Source: Streptomyces paludis (lineage in GTDB: Bacteria > Actinomycetota > Actinomycetes > Streptomycetales > Streptomycetaceae). Taken from it: 64,000 nucleotides of DNA. The position numbers were made by a program, and so were the translations under genes. Shown here in pieces: positions 47,312-56,080 of the stretch (the first letter of the stretch is position 1; every line of letters starts with the position of its first letter). The DNA is taken from positions 4,092,001 through 4,156,000 of the forward strand of contig NZ_CP031194.1 in NCBI RefSeq assembly GCF_003344965.1. The letters run 5' to 3'. A model generated the notes under the pieces. That model was not told where the DNA came from, did no database searches, and was given only the letters and a program-made list of their open reading frames with translations.

Positions 47312-48018
47312 TGACGGACCGCACCGGGAGCGCGGGCGGCGGCGCTGGAGCCTCCGCCCCCACCATCAAAGTGCTCATCGTGGACGACCAGGTCATGGTC
47401 CGCGAGGGCTTCTCCGTCCTGCTGAACGCCATGCCCGACATCGAGGTCGTCGGCGAGGCGGTGAACGGCCGCGAGGCGGTGGGCCGGGTCGCCGCGCTCC
47501 GCCCCGACGTGGTGCTGATGGACATCCGTATGCCGGAGCTGAACGGTATCGACGCGACCCGCGAGATCGTCGCGGCGAACGCCGACGCGAAGGTGCTCGT
47601 CCTCACCACCTTCGACCTGGACGAGTACGTCTACCAGGCGCTGCGCGCGGGCGCCTCCGGCTTTCTGCTCAAGGATGCCTCGGCGCGCCAACTGGCCGAC
47701 GGTGTAAGGGTGGTGGCGTCCGGCGAGGCGCTGCTGGCACCGGCGGTCACCCGGCGCCTCATCACCGAGTTCGCCCGCCTGGCCGACAACCCCCGGGCGC
47801 CCGCGATGGCCCGGATAGGGGAACTGACCGAGCGCGAGACGGAGGTGCTGGTACTGATCGCGCAGGGCCTGTCGAACGCGGAGATCGCGGAGCATCTGGT
47901 GGTCGCGGAGTCCACGATCAAGACACATGTGAGCCGGATCCTGGTGAAACTGGGCCTCCGCGACCGCACACAGGCGGCGGTCTTCGCGTACGAGGCGCGC
48001 TTGGTGACGCCGGGGTGA
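47308..48018 (+). CDS. LuxR/NarL-type response regulator
   Basis: 236 residues. The receiver has VLIVDDQVMVREG, the phospho-Asp in DVVLMDIRMPELNG near residue 70, and the Lys in SGFLLKDASARQLADG. The HTH is LTERETEVLVLIAQGLSNAE, IAEHLVVAESTIKTHVSRIL. The ATG overlaps the kinase stop. Its last codons (VTPG and stop) are part of a ~737-bp tandem duplication that produced the two Uma2 genes downstream. Confidence 0.95.
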   Translation: MMTDRTGSAGGGAGASAPTIKVLIVDDQVMVREGFSVLLNAMPDIEVVGEAVNGREAVGRVAALRPDVVLMDIRMPELNGIDATREIVAANADAKVLVLTTFDLDEYVYQALRAGASGFLLKDASARQLADGVRVVASGEALLAPAVTRRLITEFARLADNPRAPAMARIGELTERETEVLVLIAQGLSNAEIAEHLVVAESTIKTHVSRILVKLGLRDRTQAAVFAYEARLVTPG

Positions 48019-48120
48019 GGCGGCGCCGGTGATCACTCACACGGGTGATCGCACCGGCATATGCCTCCGAGCCCGCCGTCCGTATCGCGATGCTGGCATC
48101 CGTCTGGCAGGAGGTGCACG
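48003..48120 (+). repeat. Left copy of duplicated 5' region (unit 1)
   Basis: From the last codons of the response regulator through the ribosome site CAGGAGGTGCACG this segment is almost identical to 48740-48857. It includes GTGATCAC, 6 bp, then GGTGATCRCACC, a repeated palindrome that looks like an operator. Confidence 0.85.
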
Positions 48121-48726
48121 ATGACAGTTATGGCAGAGCGAACGTCGAAGGTTACGCCGCGGATGTCGGTGGAGGAGTTCGAGAGGATCGCCGAGTTTGC
48201 CGCCGTGGAGTCCGAGAGCGTCAGGCTGGAATTCATCGGCGGGCGAATCGGAGTCAGGAAGATGCCGGACGGGGATCACGGCGCGATCATCATGTGGCTG
48301 ATTCGGCAGTGCATGCAGTTGAGGCCGGATCTGGACCTCGACAACATGCAGGGTCTGAGAGTGGGCAAGTACCGCAAAGGCCGCGCCCGGCCGGACGGCG
48401 CACTGGCGCCCGTCGGGCACTTCGAGGGGGAGGGCGAGTGGGCTGACCCCGACGGCGTACTGATGGTCCTGGAGGTCACCTCGTTCGACTCGGACACCCA
48501 CAACCGGGACCGCAAGGAGAAGCCGTCCGCCTATGCGGATGCAGGTATCCCGGCGTATCTGCTGATCGACCGCGACGATTTCACCCTCACCGTGCACAGC
48601 GTTCCGGACGCGGCCACCGGCGCCTACCGCCACCGCGAAACGGTCGCCTTCGGAGAGCGGGTCGTCCTGCCGGACCCCATCGGCATCGAGCTGGATACCG
48701 AGAATCTGAAGAGGTATATGCGCTGA
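48121..48726 (+). CDS. Uma2-family (DUF820, PD-(D/E)XK-like) protein 1
   Basis: 201 residues from the ATG at 48121, after AGGAGGTG. MSVEEFERIAEFAAVESESV, RLEFIGGRIGVRKMPDGDH, RARPDGALAPVGHFEGEGEW, VLMVLEVTSFDSDTHNRDR, KEKPSAYADAGIPAYLLID are the Uma2 hallmarks, with the Asp...Glu-x-Thr/Ser core of a restriction-endonuclease fold. Role in the cell is not established; the family is often amplified in actinobacteria and cyanobacteria. About 60-65% like its neighbour by eye. Confidence 0.9.
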   Translation: MTVMAERTSKVTPRMSVEEFERIAEFAAVESESVRLEFIGGRIGVRKMPDGDHGAIIMWLIRQCMQLRPDLDLDNMQGLRVGKYRKGRARPDGALAPVGHFEGEGEWADPDGVLMVLEVTSFDSDTHNRDRKEKPSAYADAGIPAYLLIDRDDFTLTVHSVPDAATGAYRHRETVAFGERVVLPDPIGIELDTENLKRYMR

Positions 48727-48739
48727 CGGTGGTGGCCGT

Positions 48740-48857
48740 GGTGACGCCGGGGTGAGGTGGCGGCGGTGATCACTCACACGGGTGATCACACCGGCATATG
48801 CCTCCGCGCCCGCCGTCCGTTTCGCCATGCTGGCATCCGTCTGGCAGGAGGTGCACG
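48740..48857 (+). repeat. Right copy of duplicated 5' region (unit 2)
   Basis: Near-identical to 48003-48120, including the former end of the response regulator (GTGACGCCGGGGTGA), now a non-coding fossil, and the operator-like repeat. The non-coding parts are better conserved than the coding parts of the two genes. Confidence 0.85.
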
Positions 48858-49451
48858 ATGACAGTTATGGCAGAGCACGTGAGTTACATGTCCGTCGAGG
48901 AGTTCGAGAGGCTGGCCAAGCTCGTCGAGAAGGAATCCGACGCCGTCAGGCTGGAATTCATCAACGGACGGATCGGGCTCAAGTACATGACGGATGGTGA
49001 TCACAGCGAGATCATCAGGTGGCTCCAGAAGCGCTGTATGCAGGCCCGGCCGGACCTCTGGCTGTACGCGGGCGGCGAGATCGGGCTGCTGGTCGAGGCG
49101 TACCGGAAGGGCCGGGCCAAGCCGGACGCCGTTCTCGCGCCGGAGAAGGCGTTCGTTGGGCAGGGCGACTGGGCCGACCCGGCGCTGTCGCTGATGACGG
49201 TCGAGGTCACCTCGTACGACTCCGACACGGACCGGCGGGACCGCAAGGAGAAGCCGGCCGCCTACGCGGCGGCGGGCATCCCCGTCTATCTGCTGATCGA
49301 TCGCGACCATTGCACGGTCAGTGTGTTCACGGAGCCGTCGGCCGACGGTTACGGGTACTGCCAAGTGGCCGACTTCGGCAAGAGGGTGATGCTCCCGGAC
49401 CCGGTCGGTATCGAACTCGACACCGAAGAGCTGAAGGAGTACGTGCGCTGA
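48858..49451 (+). CDS. Uma2-family (DUF820, PD-(D/E)XK-like) protein 2
   Basis: 197 residues from the ATG at 48858, after the same AGGAGGTGCACG. Same family blocks: VRLEFINGRIGLKYMTDGDH, YRKGRAKPDAVLAPEKAFVG, LMTVEVTSYDSDTDRRDRKE, YAAAGIPVYLLIDRDHCTV. It shares the N-terminal MTVMAE with its twin. The core Asp (KPDAV) and Glu (VEVTS) are kept in both copies, so both may be functional and diverging. Confidence 0.9.
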   Translation: MTVMAEHVSYMSVEEFERLAKLVEKESDAVRLEFINGRIGLKYMTDGDHSEIIRWLQKRCMQARPDLWLYAGGEIGLLVEAYRKGRAKPDAVLAPEKAFVGQGDWADPALSLMTVEVTSYDSDTDRRDRKEKPAAYAAAGIPVYLLIDRDHCTVSVFTEPSADGYGYCQVADFGKRVMLPDPVGIELDTEELKEYVR

Positions 49452-49565
49452 GGGGAGCGGCGCGGCAGGTTTTGCAGCTTCCTCCACACCCTGTGGAGGA
49501 AACCGGCCGCCGTTGCCGGCGGTGTTACGGCGCGCCCCCTCACCCGGGCCACCGGTCCACCCCCC

Positions 49566-51209
49566 TCACCCCCGCAGATCGCGCCGTCGTAGCCCCGCCA
49601 GCCCGCCCGCCACCAGCGCCCCCGCCAGTGCCGTCATGATGAGTGCCGGGGGCCACGCCATCTCCCCGCCCGGTAGCTTCGGCAGTCGGTCGAATGGGGA
49701 CAGGTCCATCGCCCAGGGCGGCAGGTTCAGTGCTGGGCCCAGCCAGCCCAGGGCCAGGGCGAGGCCGGTGGCTGCCCATGTGGTGGTGGGGGCGGCGCTT
49801 GGGGTGAGGCCGTACAGGAGGACTGCCAGGCCGCCCAGGAGCCAGATCGCGGGCAGGCGCAGCAGCGCGGCGCCCAGGATGCCGGCCGGGTCGTGGCCGT
49901 AGCCGATGGACAGGCCGACGCCGCCCAGCGCCATGATCAGCGCCGCGCCGCCGAAGGCGATCGTCAGGTGGCCCGCCGCCCAGCGCAGCCGGCCGACCGG
50001 TGACGCGAGGAGTGGTTCGGCGCGGCCTGCGGTCTCCTCGCCGTGCAGTCGGAGGACCGAGGCGACGGTGAACAGCGCCGCGACCATGCCGAGCATGCCG
50101 ACCATGGACGCGAGGAACGCGTCCGTGAGCCCCCGCTGACCGCCCATGCGCTCGAAGATCCGCCGGGTCGCCTCGTTGTCGCCGACCAGCTCCGCCGCGC
50201 CGTTGGCCAGCCCGCCGAAGGCGATTCCGGCCAGCAGGAAGCCACCGGCCCAGCCGGCCAGGCCGCCGCGCTGGAGCCGCAGCGCCAGCGCGCCCGCCGT
50301 GCCGAGCGCGCCGGCCGCCGGGCCCGGCCTGGCCGGCAGGAAGCTCATGCCGAGGTCGCGCCGGCCCGCCAGGGTGTACGCGACGACGGCCTGGAGCGCG
50401 AACGCGGCGACCGGCAGCAGCAGGACCCACCAGCGCTCGGCGCCGAAGGCGCGCACGTGCTCGGCCCAGCCCATCGGCGACAGCCATGTTGTCGGTACGG
50501 GGGACGAACCGGCGCCCGCCGCCGCGTCCCCCACCGCCTTCAGCGCGAACGCCGCCCCCAGCGCGGCGGCCGTCAGCCCCTTCGCCAGCCGGGCGTTCCC
50601 GGTGAGCTGCGCGGCGACGGCCGCCGTACCGGCGAAGACCATACCGGCGCCACCGACCGCCGCCCCCAGCGCGACCGAACCGGCCACCCCCGCACCGGAG
50701 TTCACCATCCCGGCGACAATCACCAGCATCAGCGCCGCATTGGCGGCGAGCGCCGCCAGCAGCCCCGCCGTCAGCGCCGCCCGGCGCCCGACCATCGCCG
50801 CCGACAGCATCTCCTGACGGCCCGTCTCCTCTTCCTCCCGGGTGTGCCGTACGACGATCACCAGGCTCATCGCACCGGCGAGCGCCGCCCCGGTCCCGGC
50901 CATCCGCCATGCCGTCAGCCCGCCCACGGAGTCCGCGAAGACCGGACCGTACAGCGCGCGCACGGTGCCGTTCGCGGCCACCGACCGCGCGAACTCGGCG
51001 CGCGCCGCGTCCGTTTCGTACAGCGCGGCCAGCGAGCGCGCCACGGACGCGAAGGAGCCGCCGAGCGCGAGCGCCCAGAGGGGGATCAGGAGCCGGTCGC
51101 GGCGCAGGGCGAGACGCAACAGCGTTCCCGTTCCGGCGAGTTGCTCCGTCGTCGTACGGATCCTGCGGGAGTCGGCGCGGGGGACGGCGGGTACGGTCGT
51201 GGTCGTCAT
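49566..51209 (-). CDS. ABC transporter permease (ABC-2 exporter type)
   Basis: 547 residues with about 12 hydrophobic helices in two halves, each with the ABC-2 layout ([40 protein letters not shown], and in the second half [20 protein letters not shown]). The two E-E-T-G-R motifs show an internal duplication typical of actinobacterial 'TcmA-like' exporters. The start overlaps the ATPase stop by 4 bp. It forms an exporter with that ATPase; substrate probably a hydrophobic drug or lipid. Confidence 0.9.
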   Translation of the reverse strand: MTTTTVPAVPRADSRRIRTTTEQLAGTGTLLRLALRRDRLLIPLWALALGGSFASVARSLAALYETDAARAEFARSVAANGTVRALYGPVFADSVGGLTAWRMAGTGAALAGAMSLVIVVRHTREEEETGRQEMLSAAMVGRRAALTAGLLAALAANAALMLVIVAGMVNSGAGVAGSVALGAAVGGAGMVFAGTAAVAAQLTGNARLAKGLTAAALGAAFALKAVGDAAAGAGSSPVPTTWLSPMGWAEHVRAFGAERWWVLLLPVAAFALQAVVAYTLAGRRDLGMSFLPARPGPAAGALGTAGALALRLQRGGLAGWAGGFLLAGIAFGGLANGAAELVGDNEATRRIFERMGGQRGLTDAFLASMVGMLGMVAALFTVASVLRLHGEETAGRAEPLLASPVGRLRWAAGHLTIAFGGAALIMALGGVGLSIGYGHDPAGILGAALLRLPAIWLLGGLAVLLYGLTPSAAPTTTWAATGLALALGWLGPALNLPPWAMDLSPFDRLPKLPGGEMAWPPALIMTALAGALVAGGLAGLRRRDLRG

Positions 51210-52228
51210 CGCGCGCTCACCGCCGCGCCGCCGTCAGTCCCGGCCGCTCCGTCCGCCGCGTAATGCCGCAGGAACAGCTCCTCCAGCGTCGGCGGTGTGC
51301 TCGTCAGCGACCGCACCCCGGCCGCGCTCAGCACCCGTAGTACGGCGTCCAGCTTGTCGGTGTCGACCTGGAGCCGCACCCGCCGCCCGCCCCGCACGTC
51401 CGGGCCCCGCACGTCCGGGCCCCGCACGTCCGGGCCCCGTACGTCCAGGTCCCGTACGTCCAGGTCCCGTACGTCCAGGTCCCGTACGTCCAGATCGTGC
51501 ACGCCGGGCAGCCCCGCCAGCCCCTCCGGCGGCCCGGCCAGCTCCGCGCTCACGCTCGTACGGGTCAGATGCCGCAGCTCCGCGAGCGAACCCGACTCGA
51601 CGGTCACCCCCTTGCGGATGATGCTCACCCGGTCGCACAACGCCTCGACCTCGCTCAGCACATGGCTCGACAGCAGCACCGTCCGGCCCCGGTCGCGCTC
51701 CTCCCGCACACACCGCTGGAACACCTCCTCCATCAGCGGATCGAGCCCCGAGGTCGGCTCGTCGAGGATCAGGAGGTCGACGTCGGACGCGAACGCGGCG
51801 ACCAGCGCGACCTTCTGCCGGTTGCCCTTCGAGTACGCGCGCCCCTTCTTCGTGGGGTCCAGCTCGAAGCGTTCGACCAGCTCCGCCCGGCGCGCCGGAT
51901 CGAGCCCGCCGCGCAGCCGCCCGTACAGGTCGATGACCTCCCCGCCGGAGAGGCCGCGCCACAGGGTCACGTCCCCGGGTACGTACGCGACACGCCGGTG
52001 CAGCCGTACGGCGTCCCGCCACGGGTCCCCGCCGAGGAGCTGGGCCGCGCCGGAGTCGGCGCGCAGCAGGCCGAGGAGGACCCGGATGGTGGTGGACTTG
52101 CCGGCGCCGTTGGGGCCGAGGAAGCCGTGGACCTCGCCGGTTTCTACGGCGAGATCGAGACCGTCCAGCGCGTGGGTGGTGCGGCCGAACGACTTGTGGA
52201 GTCCGGCGACGCTGATTGCCTTCGTCAT
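51206..52228 (-). CDS. ABC transporter ATP-binding protein with internal pentapeptide repeat
   Basis: 340 residues from the ATG at 52228 ([20 protein letters not shown]); an ATG four codons upstream exists. Walker A is [13 protein letters not shown] near residue 40, signature [15 protein letters not shown], Walker [15 protein letters not shown]. It is a DrrA-like drug-exporter ATPase. After the core, seven pentapeptides (four DLDVR, then three GPDVR-type) come from a 15-bp tandem repeat before the C-terminal DUF4162-like part. Coupled to the permease and divergent from a GbsR/MarR gene. Confidence 0.93.
   Translation of the reverse strand: MTKAISVAGLHKSFGRTTHALDGLDLAVETGEVHGFLGPNGAGKSTTIRVLLGLLRADSGAAQLLGGDPWRDAVRLHRRVAYVPGDVTLWRGLSGGEVIDLYGRLRGGLDPARRAELVERFELDPTKKGRAYSKGNRQKVALVAAFASDVDLLILDEPTSGLDPLMEEVFQRCVREERDRGRTVLLSSHVLSEVEALCDRVSIIRKGVTVESGSLAELRHLTRTSVSAELAGPPEGLAGLPGVHDLDVRDLDVRDLDVRDLDVRGPDVRGPDVRGPDVRGGRRVRLQVDTDKLDAVLRVLSAAGVRSLTSTPPTLEELFLRHYAADGAAGTDGGAAVSAR
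51391..51495. repeat. 15-bp in-frame tandem repeat, seven copies
   Basis: Three units CCCGCACGTCCGGGC are followed by four units CCCGTACGTCCAGGT (last one ends AGAT). Because 15 is a multiple of three, copy-number changes would lengthen or shorten the ATPase linker without frameshift. Confidence 0.95.
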
Positions 52229-52246
52229 GTTTCCGAACATACGCTA

Positions 52247-52265
52247 CTTTCACAAAATCGTGAAG
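52247..52265. promoter_or_regulatory. Operator-like inverted repeat between ABC genes and regulator
   Basis: CTTTCAC-AAAATC-GTGAAG (arms TTCAC/GTGAA) lies 19 bp from the ATPase start and 77 bp from the regulator start in an AT-rich island. A likely binding site of the GbsR/MarR protein for control of both directions. Confidence 0.6.
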
Positions 52266-52341
52266 TTAAGGAAGCGTCAAAAGCTCCCTATAAGATCGGA
52301 GACGGCGAGACGGGGACGACGGGACGACGGGGACGAGCGAG

Positions 52342-52914
52342 ATGAGTAGGGACATGAGCGGTACGTCGATCGACGGCGAAAGCGCGCGGAACTCGGAGGC
52401 CGTGTCGCGCTTCGTGGAGCGCTTTGCCGCCGAGATGACCGAGGCCGGCATGCAGCGGACCGCGTCGCGTGTCTTCGCCGCGCTGCTCGCCTCGGACGAC
52501 GCGAGCCTGACCTCGGCCGAGCTGAGCGAACGGCTCGGCATCAGCCCGGCGGCCGTCTCGGGCGCGGTCCGCTATCTCACTCAGGTCGGCATGGTCAGCC
52601 GGGAGCGCGACCCCGGCACCCGCCGGGACCGCTACCGGCTGCACACCCAGCTCTGGTACACCACGTTCACGCAGCGGGACGCGATCCTCACCCGCTGGGA
52701 GCACACCCTGCGCGACGGTGTGGACTCGCTCGGCGAGGACACCCCGGCCGGGGCGCGGATGGCGGAGACGGCCGAGTTCTTCGCGTACGTCCAGGAGGAG
52801 CTGGAGCAGATGATGGAGCGGTGGCGGGAGCGCCAGGAGGAGCGGCGCGGGGCCATCATCGAGAAGCGTGGGACCGCCACCGAGAAGAAGCAGCGGGGAG
52901 CCGCAGGGGCATGA
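52342..52914 (+). CDS. GbsR/MarR family regulator
   Basis: 190 residues. The winged helix is MQRTASRVFAALLASDDASL, TSAELSERLGISPAAVSGAV, RYLTQVGMVSRERDPGTRRD. The long C-terminal helical part (EFFAYVQEELEQMMERWRER) and Lys/Glu/Arg tail are usual for this DrrA-linked group. Divergent to the ABC exporter, which it probably represses. The stop codon is inside the stem of the terminator that follows. Confidence 0.92.
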   Translation: MSRDMSGTSIDGESARNSEAVSRFVERFAAEMTEAGMQRTASRVFAALLASDDASLTSAELSERLGISPAAVSGAVRYLTQVGMVSRERDPGTRRDRYRLHTQLWYTTFTQRDAILTRWEHTLRDGVDSLGEDTPAGARMAETAEFFAYVQEELEQMMERWRERQEERRGAIIEKRGTATEKKQRGAAGA

Positions 52915-52954
52915 AACCGTAGGCGGAACCCCCGTACCGGCCTACGGTTTCATG
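52910..52954 (+). terminator. 15-bp perfect-stem terminator overlapping the stop codon
   Basis: CATGAAACCGTAGGC (52910-52924) pairs exactly with 52940-52954; the loop is 15 nt. The TGA stop of the regulator (52912-52914) lies in the left arm. Confidence 0.85.
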
Positions 52955-53060
52955 CCACTGCGGTCCCCGCATACGCGGGTTCCCTGGCTGGTCAACCTCA
53001 CGGACTACTCTAATTTCGCTGGAACCCGACGTCGTTGACGATCTGTCCACGACCTGTTGA

Positions 53061-54071
53061 TCAGGAGTCCACACTTCCGGTGGCGCCCGTCGCGCCGGTG
53101 GCGATTTCGGCGAGCGCCTCGTACCGGCACTCGCGCGGGGAGATCCCGTACTCCGTCCGGAACGCCCGGCTGAAGACCGCGTAGTGGGCGAAGCCCCAGC
53201 GGGCGGCGATATGGCCGATGGGCACGGTGGCCTGCGAGGGATCGGTGAGGTCGCGCCGGGCGCGTTCGAGGCGCAGGCGCCGGATCCACGCCGACACCGT
53301 CGTCTCCTCGCTCCGGAACAGCCCGTGCAGATAGCTGCTGGAGATGTGGTGCGAGGCGGCGACGGCACTGGCCGTGAGCTGCGGATCGCCCAGGTTCTCG
53401 CGGATGAACGCCTTCACGGACAGCGCCAGCGCGCTCCTGCGCGCGTGCGGCGGCAGTTCGTCCTCCGCCTCCATGCCGTGCGCCAGGGTCGCGATGAAGA
53501 GATCGAGGAGGATGGCGTCCAGCCGGGACGCCTCCGCCGTGCCGGGGCGCGGGACGTCACGGGCGATGCGGGTGAGGAAGTCCGCGAGGTACGCGCCGAT
53601 CCCCTCGCGCCCGGAGAGCTGCCGGGCCAGCAGCCGTTCCACCCGGCCGGTGGGCAGCGGTACGAGCTGCTTGGGTATCTCCAGGCCGATGCCCCGCATC
53701 TCGCTGCCGGTGGTCCGGCACACGAACGGGCGGTCGGTGTCGACCACGTACAGCTGGCGCCGGTAGTGAACGCTCCGGTAGGACATCTGCTCCACGTCCA
53801 CCCGTCCGCTCAGCGGCAGGGAGAGGTGGTAGAGCCCGGGGTCGGAGCGCCGGATCATCCGGTCCGTCCGCACCATGTGCACCGGCGGCAGCTGCGTCGA
53901 CCACACCACGGCGGAACCGAGCGGGATCACCCGCATCTCCGCCCGGAAGTCCCCGGCGGTCGGGCAGCGCAGGTCCATCGGGCAGACGGTGTCCGACATG
54001 AGCGCGCTCCAGTAGGCGAAGCGGTCGGACGCCGGGATGTCGGCGCTGCGGAAGACCGTCTCAGTCGTCAT
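53061..54071 (-). CDS. AraC family regulator (AraC-binding-like N-terminus)
   Basis: 336 residues. The N-terminal half is the AraC_binding_2 type (FAYWSALMSDTVCPMDLRCP, GLYHLSLPLSGRVDVEQMS, QLYVVDTDRPFVCR). The HTH is LTASAVAASHHISSSYLHGL, FRSEETTVSAWIRRLRLERA, IGHIAARWGFAHYAVFSRAF, RTEYGISPRECRYEA. The start overlaps the end of the upstream membrane-protein gene by 4 bp, so both are in one operon. The last residues are a GATGATG repeat. Target and effector unknown. Confidence 0.92.
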   Translation of the reverse strand: MTTETVFRSADIPASDRFAYWSALMSDTVCPMDLRCPTAGDFRAEMRVIPLGSAVVWSTQLPPVHMVRTDRMIRRSDPGLYHLSLPLSGRVDVEQMSYRSVHYRRQLYVVDTDRPFVCRTTGSEMRGIGLEIPKQLVPLPTGRVERLLARQLSGREGIGAYLADFLTRIARDVPRPGTAEASRLDAILLDLFIATLAHGMEAEDELPPHARRSALALSVKAFIRENLGDPQLTASAVAASHHISSSYLHGLFRSEETTVSAWIRRLRLERARRDLTDPSQATVPIGHIAARWGFAHYAVFSRAFRTEYGISPRECRYEALAEIATGATGATGSVDS

Positions 54072-56047
54072 GTGTCACCTTGGGCGGCGGTGGTGCCGGG
54101 CGCGGATGCTGATGCGGGTGCGTTCGGGTACGGGGACGGGGACGGCGGCGCGAGGCGCTCCAGATACGTCCGGGTCTCCGGATCGCCCGGGTTGATTTGC
54201 CGGTACGGGTGCCGGGGCCAGAGCGGGCGGCCGTCGATCCACGGTACGACGGTCGGCGCGGCGTCCAGCCAGCCGCGCAGCTCAGCCGTCCCCACCGGCG
54301 CCACCGGCAGCCCGGTCCAGGGCCGCCCGGCCGGACCGGGGGCGAGGATCCCGAGCAGCGCCTCGGGTTGGTCGCTGTCGCCGCCGTGCGCGGGGAAGAG
54401 CAGCAGCAGCGGTCCGCCGCTGTCCGGATCGTGCAGCAGGACATACCGCCTGGGTACGGGTACGGGCGCGCGCCCGGCCCGCTGGAGCCGCCGGGCGGTG
54501 GGCGCGCCGTGGCGGAGCAGCCGGTGGAGGGAGTGCAGCCCGACGGCCGTGAAGAACGCGCAGAACACCACGCGTTGGAGTCCCAGCGCCCATCCGCCGC
54601 CGTTCGAGGCGAACCCCACGGCCGCCTGCGCGACGGCGCCGCCGAGGCCGAGCACGGTACCGGCCAGCGTCGTCGAACTCCGCAACGTCCGCACCCGCCA
54701 CCACGGCACCTCCCGGATATCCCGCTCCGGCCGCGCATACCGCACGGCCCACCGATTCCCGGCCCGGGGCAACGGCACGGGAACGTACAGCCGCCGCGCC
54801 TCAGCGGCGAAGACACCGAAGGAGAGGGGACGGGCCGGCTGAGAGCCGAGGCGATGAGAGCGGACGCGGTGAGAGCTGACGCTCTCGGGGCTGGCGGCGG
54901 GGCCGGCGCCGTGGCCAGGTGCGGCGGCCTCCGCGCCAGGGGCGGCGGGCGCCGTGGGCGTGGCGGGTGCGGAGGGCAAGTCCTCGTGCCCAGACACGAT
55001 CTGGCCCCCGGGCGCGGGCGCGTCCTCGGCCCTGGGCTCAGCCGTCCCGGCCGTGGCGTTATCCACGGCGGGCGTGGTCGGCACGCCTCCGTACCCGGGG
55101 CCCTCCGCGCCAGGTGCGGCGGGTGCGCCGGGCAAGTCCTCGTGCCCGGGCGCGGGTGCGGCCTCGGCCCTGGCTTCGGCGTCTGTCCCGGCCTCGGCCC
55201 CGGGCCTGGCCAAGGGCGCGACATCGGTCCCGGTGTTGGCGTCGGTCGTGGTCCCGTACCCGCCGGATCCGGCCGCGCTTGCGGCCTCGACCGCAACCCT
55301 GGGGGCGGTCTCAGCCGCCCCGGCCGTGGAGTTATCGACGGCGGGTGGGACGGGCATGCCCCCGTACGTGGGTACGGTCTTGCGCCCCGGCGCGGGCGAG
55401 GGCCCGTCCCCACCCGCCCCCGCCCCCGGGCGGTCCATCAGTCCCGCCTGTTCCGCTGCTCGGACTGCTCGGCGGCGGGTCAAGGGGCTGCGTATGGGGG
55501 TTGCCCAGACGACTTCGCCGCCGCCCGGTGGGGCCAGGACGCCGCCGGTGGAATCCTTGGTCGGGTCGCCGCACCACCACAGGAGGCCGATGGACAGGGG
55601 CTGGACCAGTGACTGGCGGCGGGCGGTCGCGATGACGGTCATCGGTCGCAGTCCGTCGGTCACCGGGTCGCGCAGCACCAGGAGCGCGGGCCGCGAGCCG
55701 CGTGGTACGGCGGCCGCGACGCAGGTCGTCCAGCGTGTCGCCGCCAAGCGGCGCCGCATCAGGCGGGACAGCCGCAGGGAGGCGAGGCCCATCGCCAGCA
55801 GGCCGATGGAGAGCCCCATGAGGCTTCCCGTTGCCTCAAGCACCCAGTCGTCGAACCCCTTCGCCCGCGCCGTCGCGGCGATCGCCGACAGACCGGCGAT
55901 CAGGGCCACGCCGACCCTGATCCACAGGGCCGCGCGGGCGCGGTGGCGGGCCAGCGCGGCGGCGGTGGCGGCGCCGTCCAGCGCCGCTGCCGATGCCGCC
56001 GTCGGCTCGGAAGATCTGTCGTCAGATCTGTCGCCGCTGTCCCGCAT
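54068..56047 (-). CDS. Repeat-rich membrane protein, unknown function
   Basis: 659 residues. Two helices near residues 42-62 and 72-92 (LWIRVGVALIAGLSAIAATA, GSLMGLSIGLLAMGLASLRL), and two more near 475-520 (TLAGTVLGLGGAVAQAAVGF). Between them is a ~190-residue Ala/Pro/Gly region with internal repeats (YGGMPVPPAVDNSTAGAAE and YGGVPTTPAVDNATAGTAE; GHEDLPGAP and GHEDLPSAP). The soluble ends contain RRYVLLHDPDSGGPLLLLFP and DAAPTVVPWIDGRPLWPRHP. No family is recognised. Translationally coupled to the AraC gene after it. Confidence 0.75.
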   Translation of the reverse strand: MRDSGDRSDDRSSEPTAASAAALDGAATAAALARHRARAALWIRVGVALIAGLSAIAATARAKGFDDWVLEATGSLMGLSIGLLAMGLASLRLSRLMRRRLAATRWTTCVAAAVPRGSRPALLVLRDPVTDGLRPMTVIATARRQSLVQPLSIGLLWWCGDPTKDSTGGVLAPPGGGEVVWATPIRSPLTRRRAVRAAEQAGLMDRPGAGAGGDGPSPAPGRKTVPTYGGMPVPPAVDNSTAGAAETAPRVAVEAASAAGSGGYGTTTDANTGTDVAPLARPGAEAGTDAEARAEAAPAPGHEDLPGAPAAPGAEGPGYGGVPTTPAVDNATAGTAEPRAEDAPAPGGQIVSGHEDLPSAPATPTAPAAPGAEAAAPGHGAGPAASPESVSSHRVRSHRLGSQPARPLSFGVFAAEARRLYVPVPLPRAGNRWAVRYARPERDIREVPWWRVRTLRSSTTLAGTVLGLGGAVAQAAVGFASNGGGWALGLQRVVFCAFFTAVGLHSLHRLLRHGAPTARRLQRAGRAPVPVPRRYVLLHDPDSGGPLLLLFPAHGGDSDQPEALLGILAPGPAGRPWTGLPVAPVGTAELRGWLDAAPTVVPWIDGRPLWPRHPYRQINPGDPETRTYLERLAPPSPSPYPNAPASASAPGTTAAQGDT

Positions 56048-56080
56048 GGAATGAGCCCCCCGTCGTACCCCGTACCCCGC

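Noticed and set aside
43421..48018. Secondary-metabolite gene cluster around the SARP regulator
   Set aside because: No biosynthetic genes (PKS, NRPS, terpene, tailoring sets) are adjacent; the neighbours are a hydrolase, a two-component pair and Uma2 genes.
51391..51495. CRISPR array
   Set aside because: Perfect 15-bp units without spacers, in frame inside an ABC ATPase gene; a coding tandem repeat.
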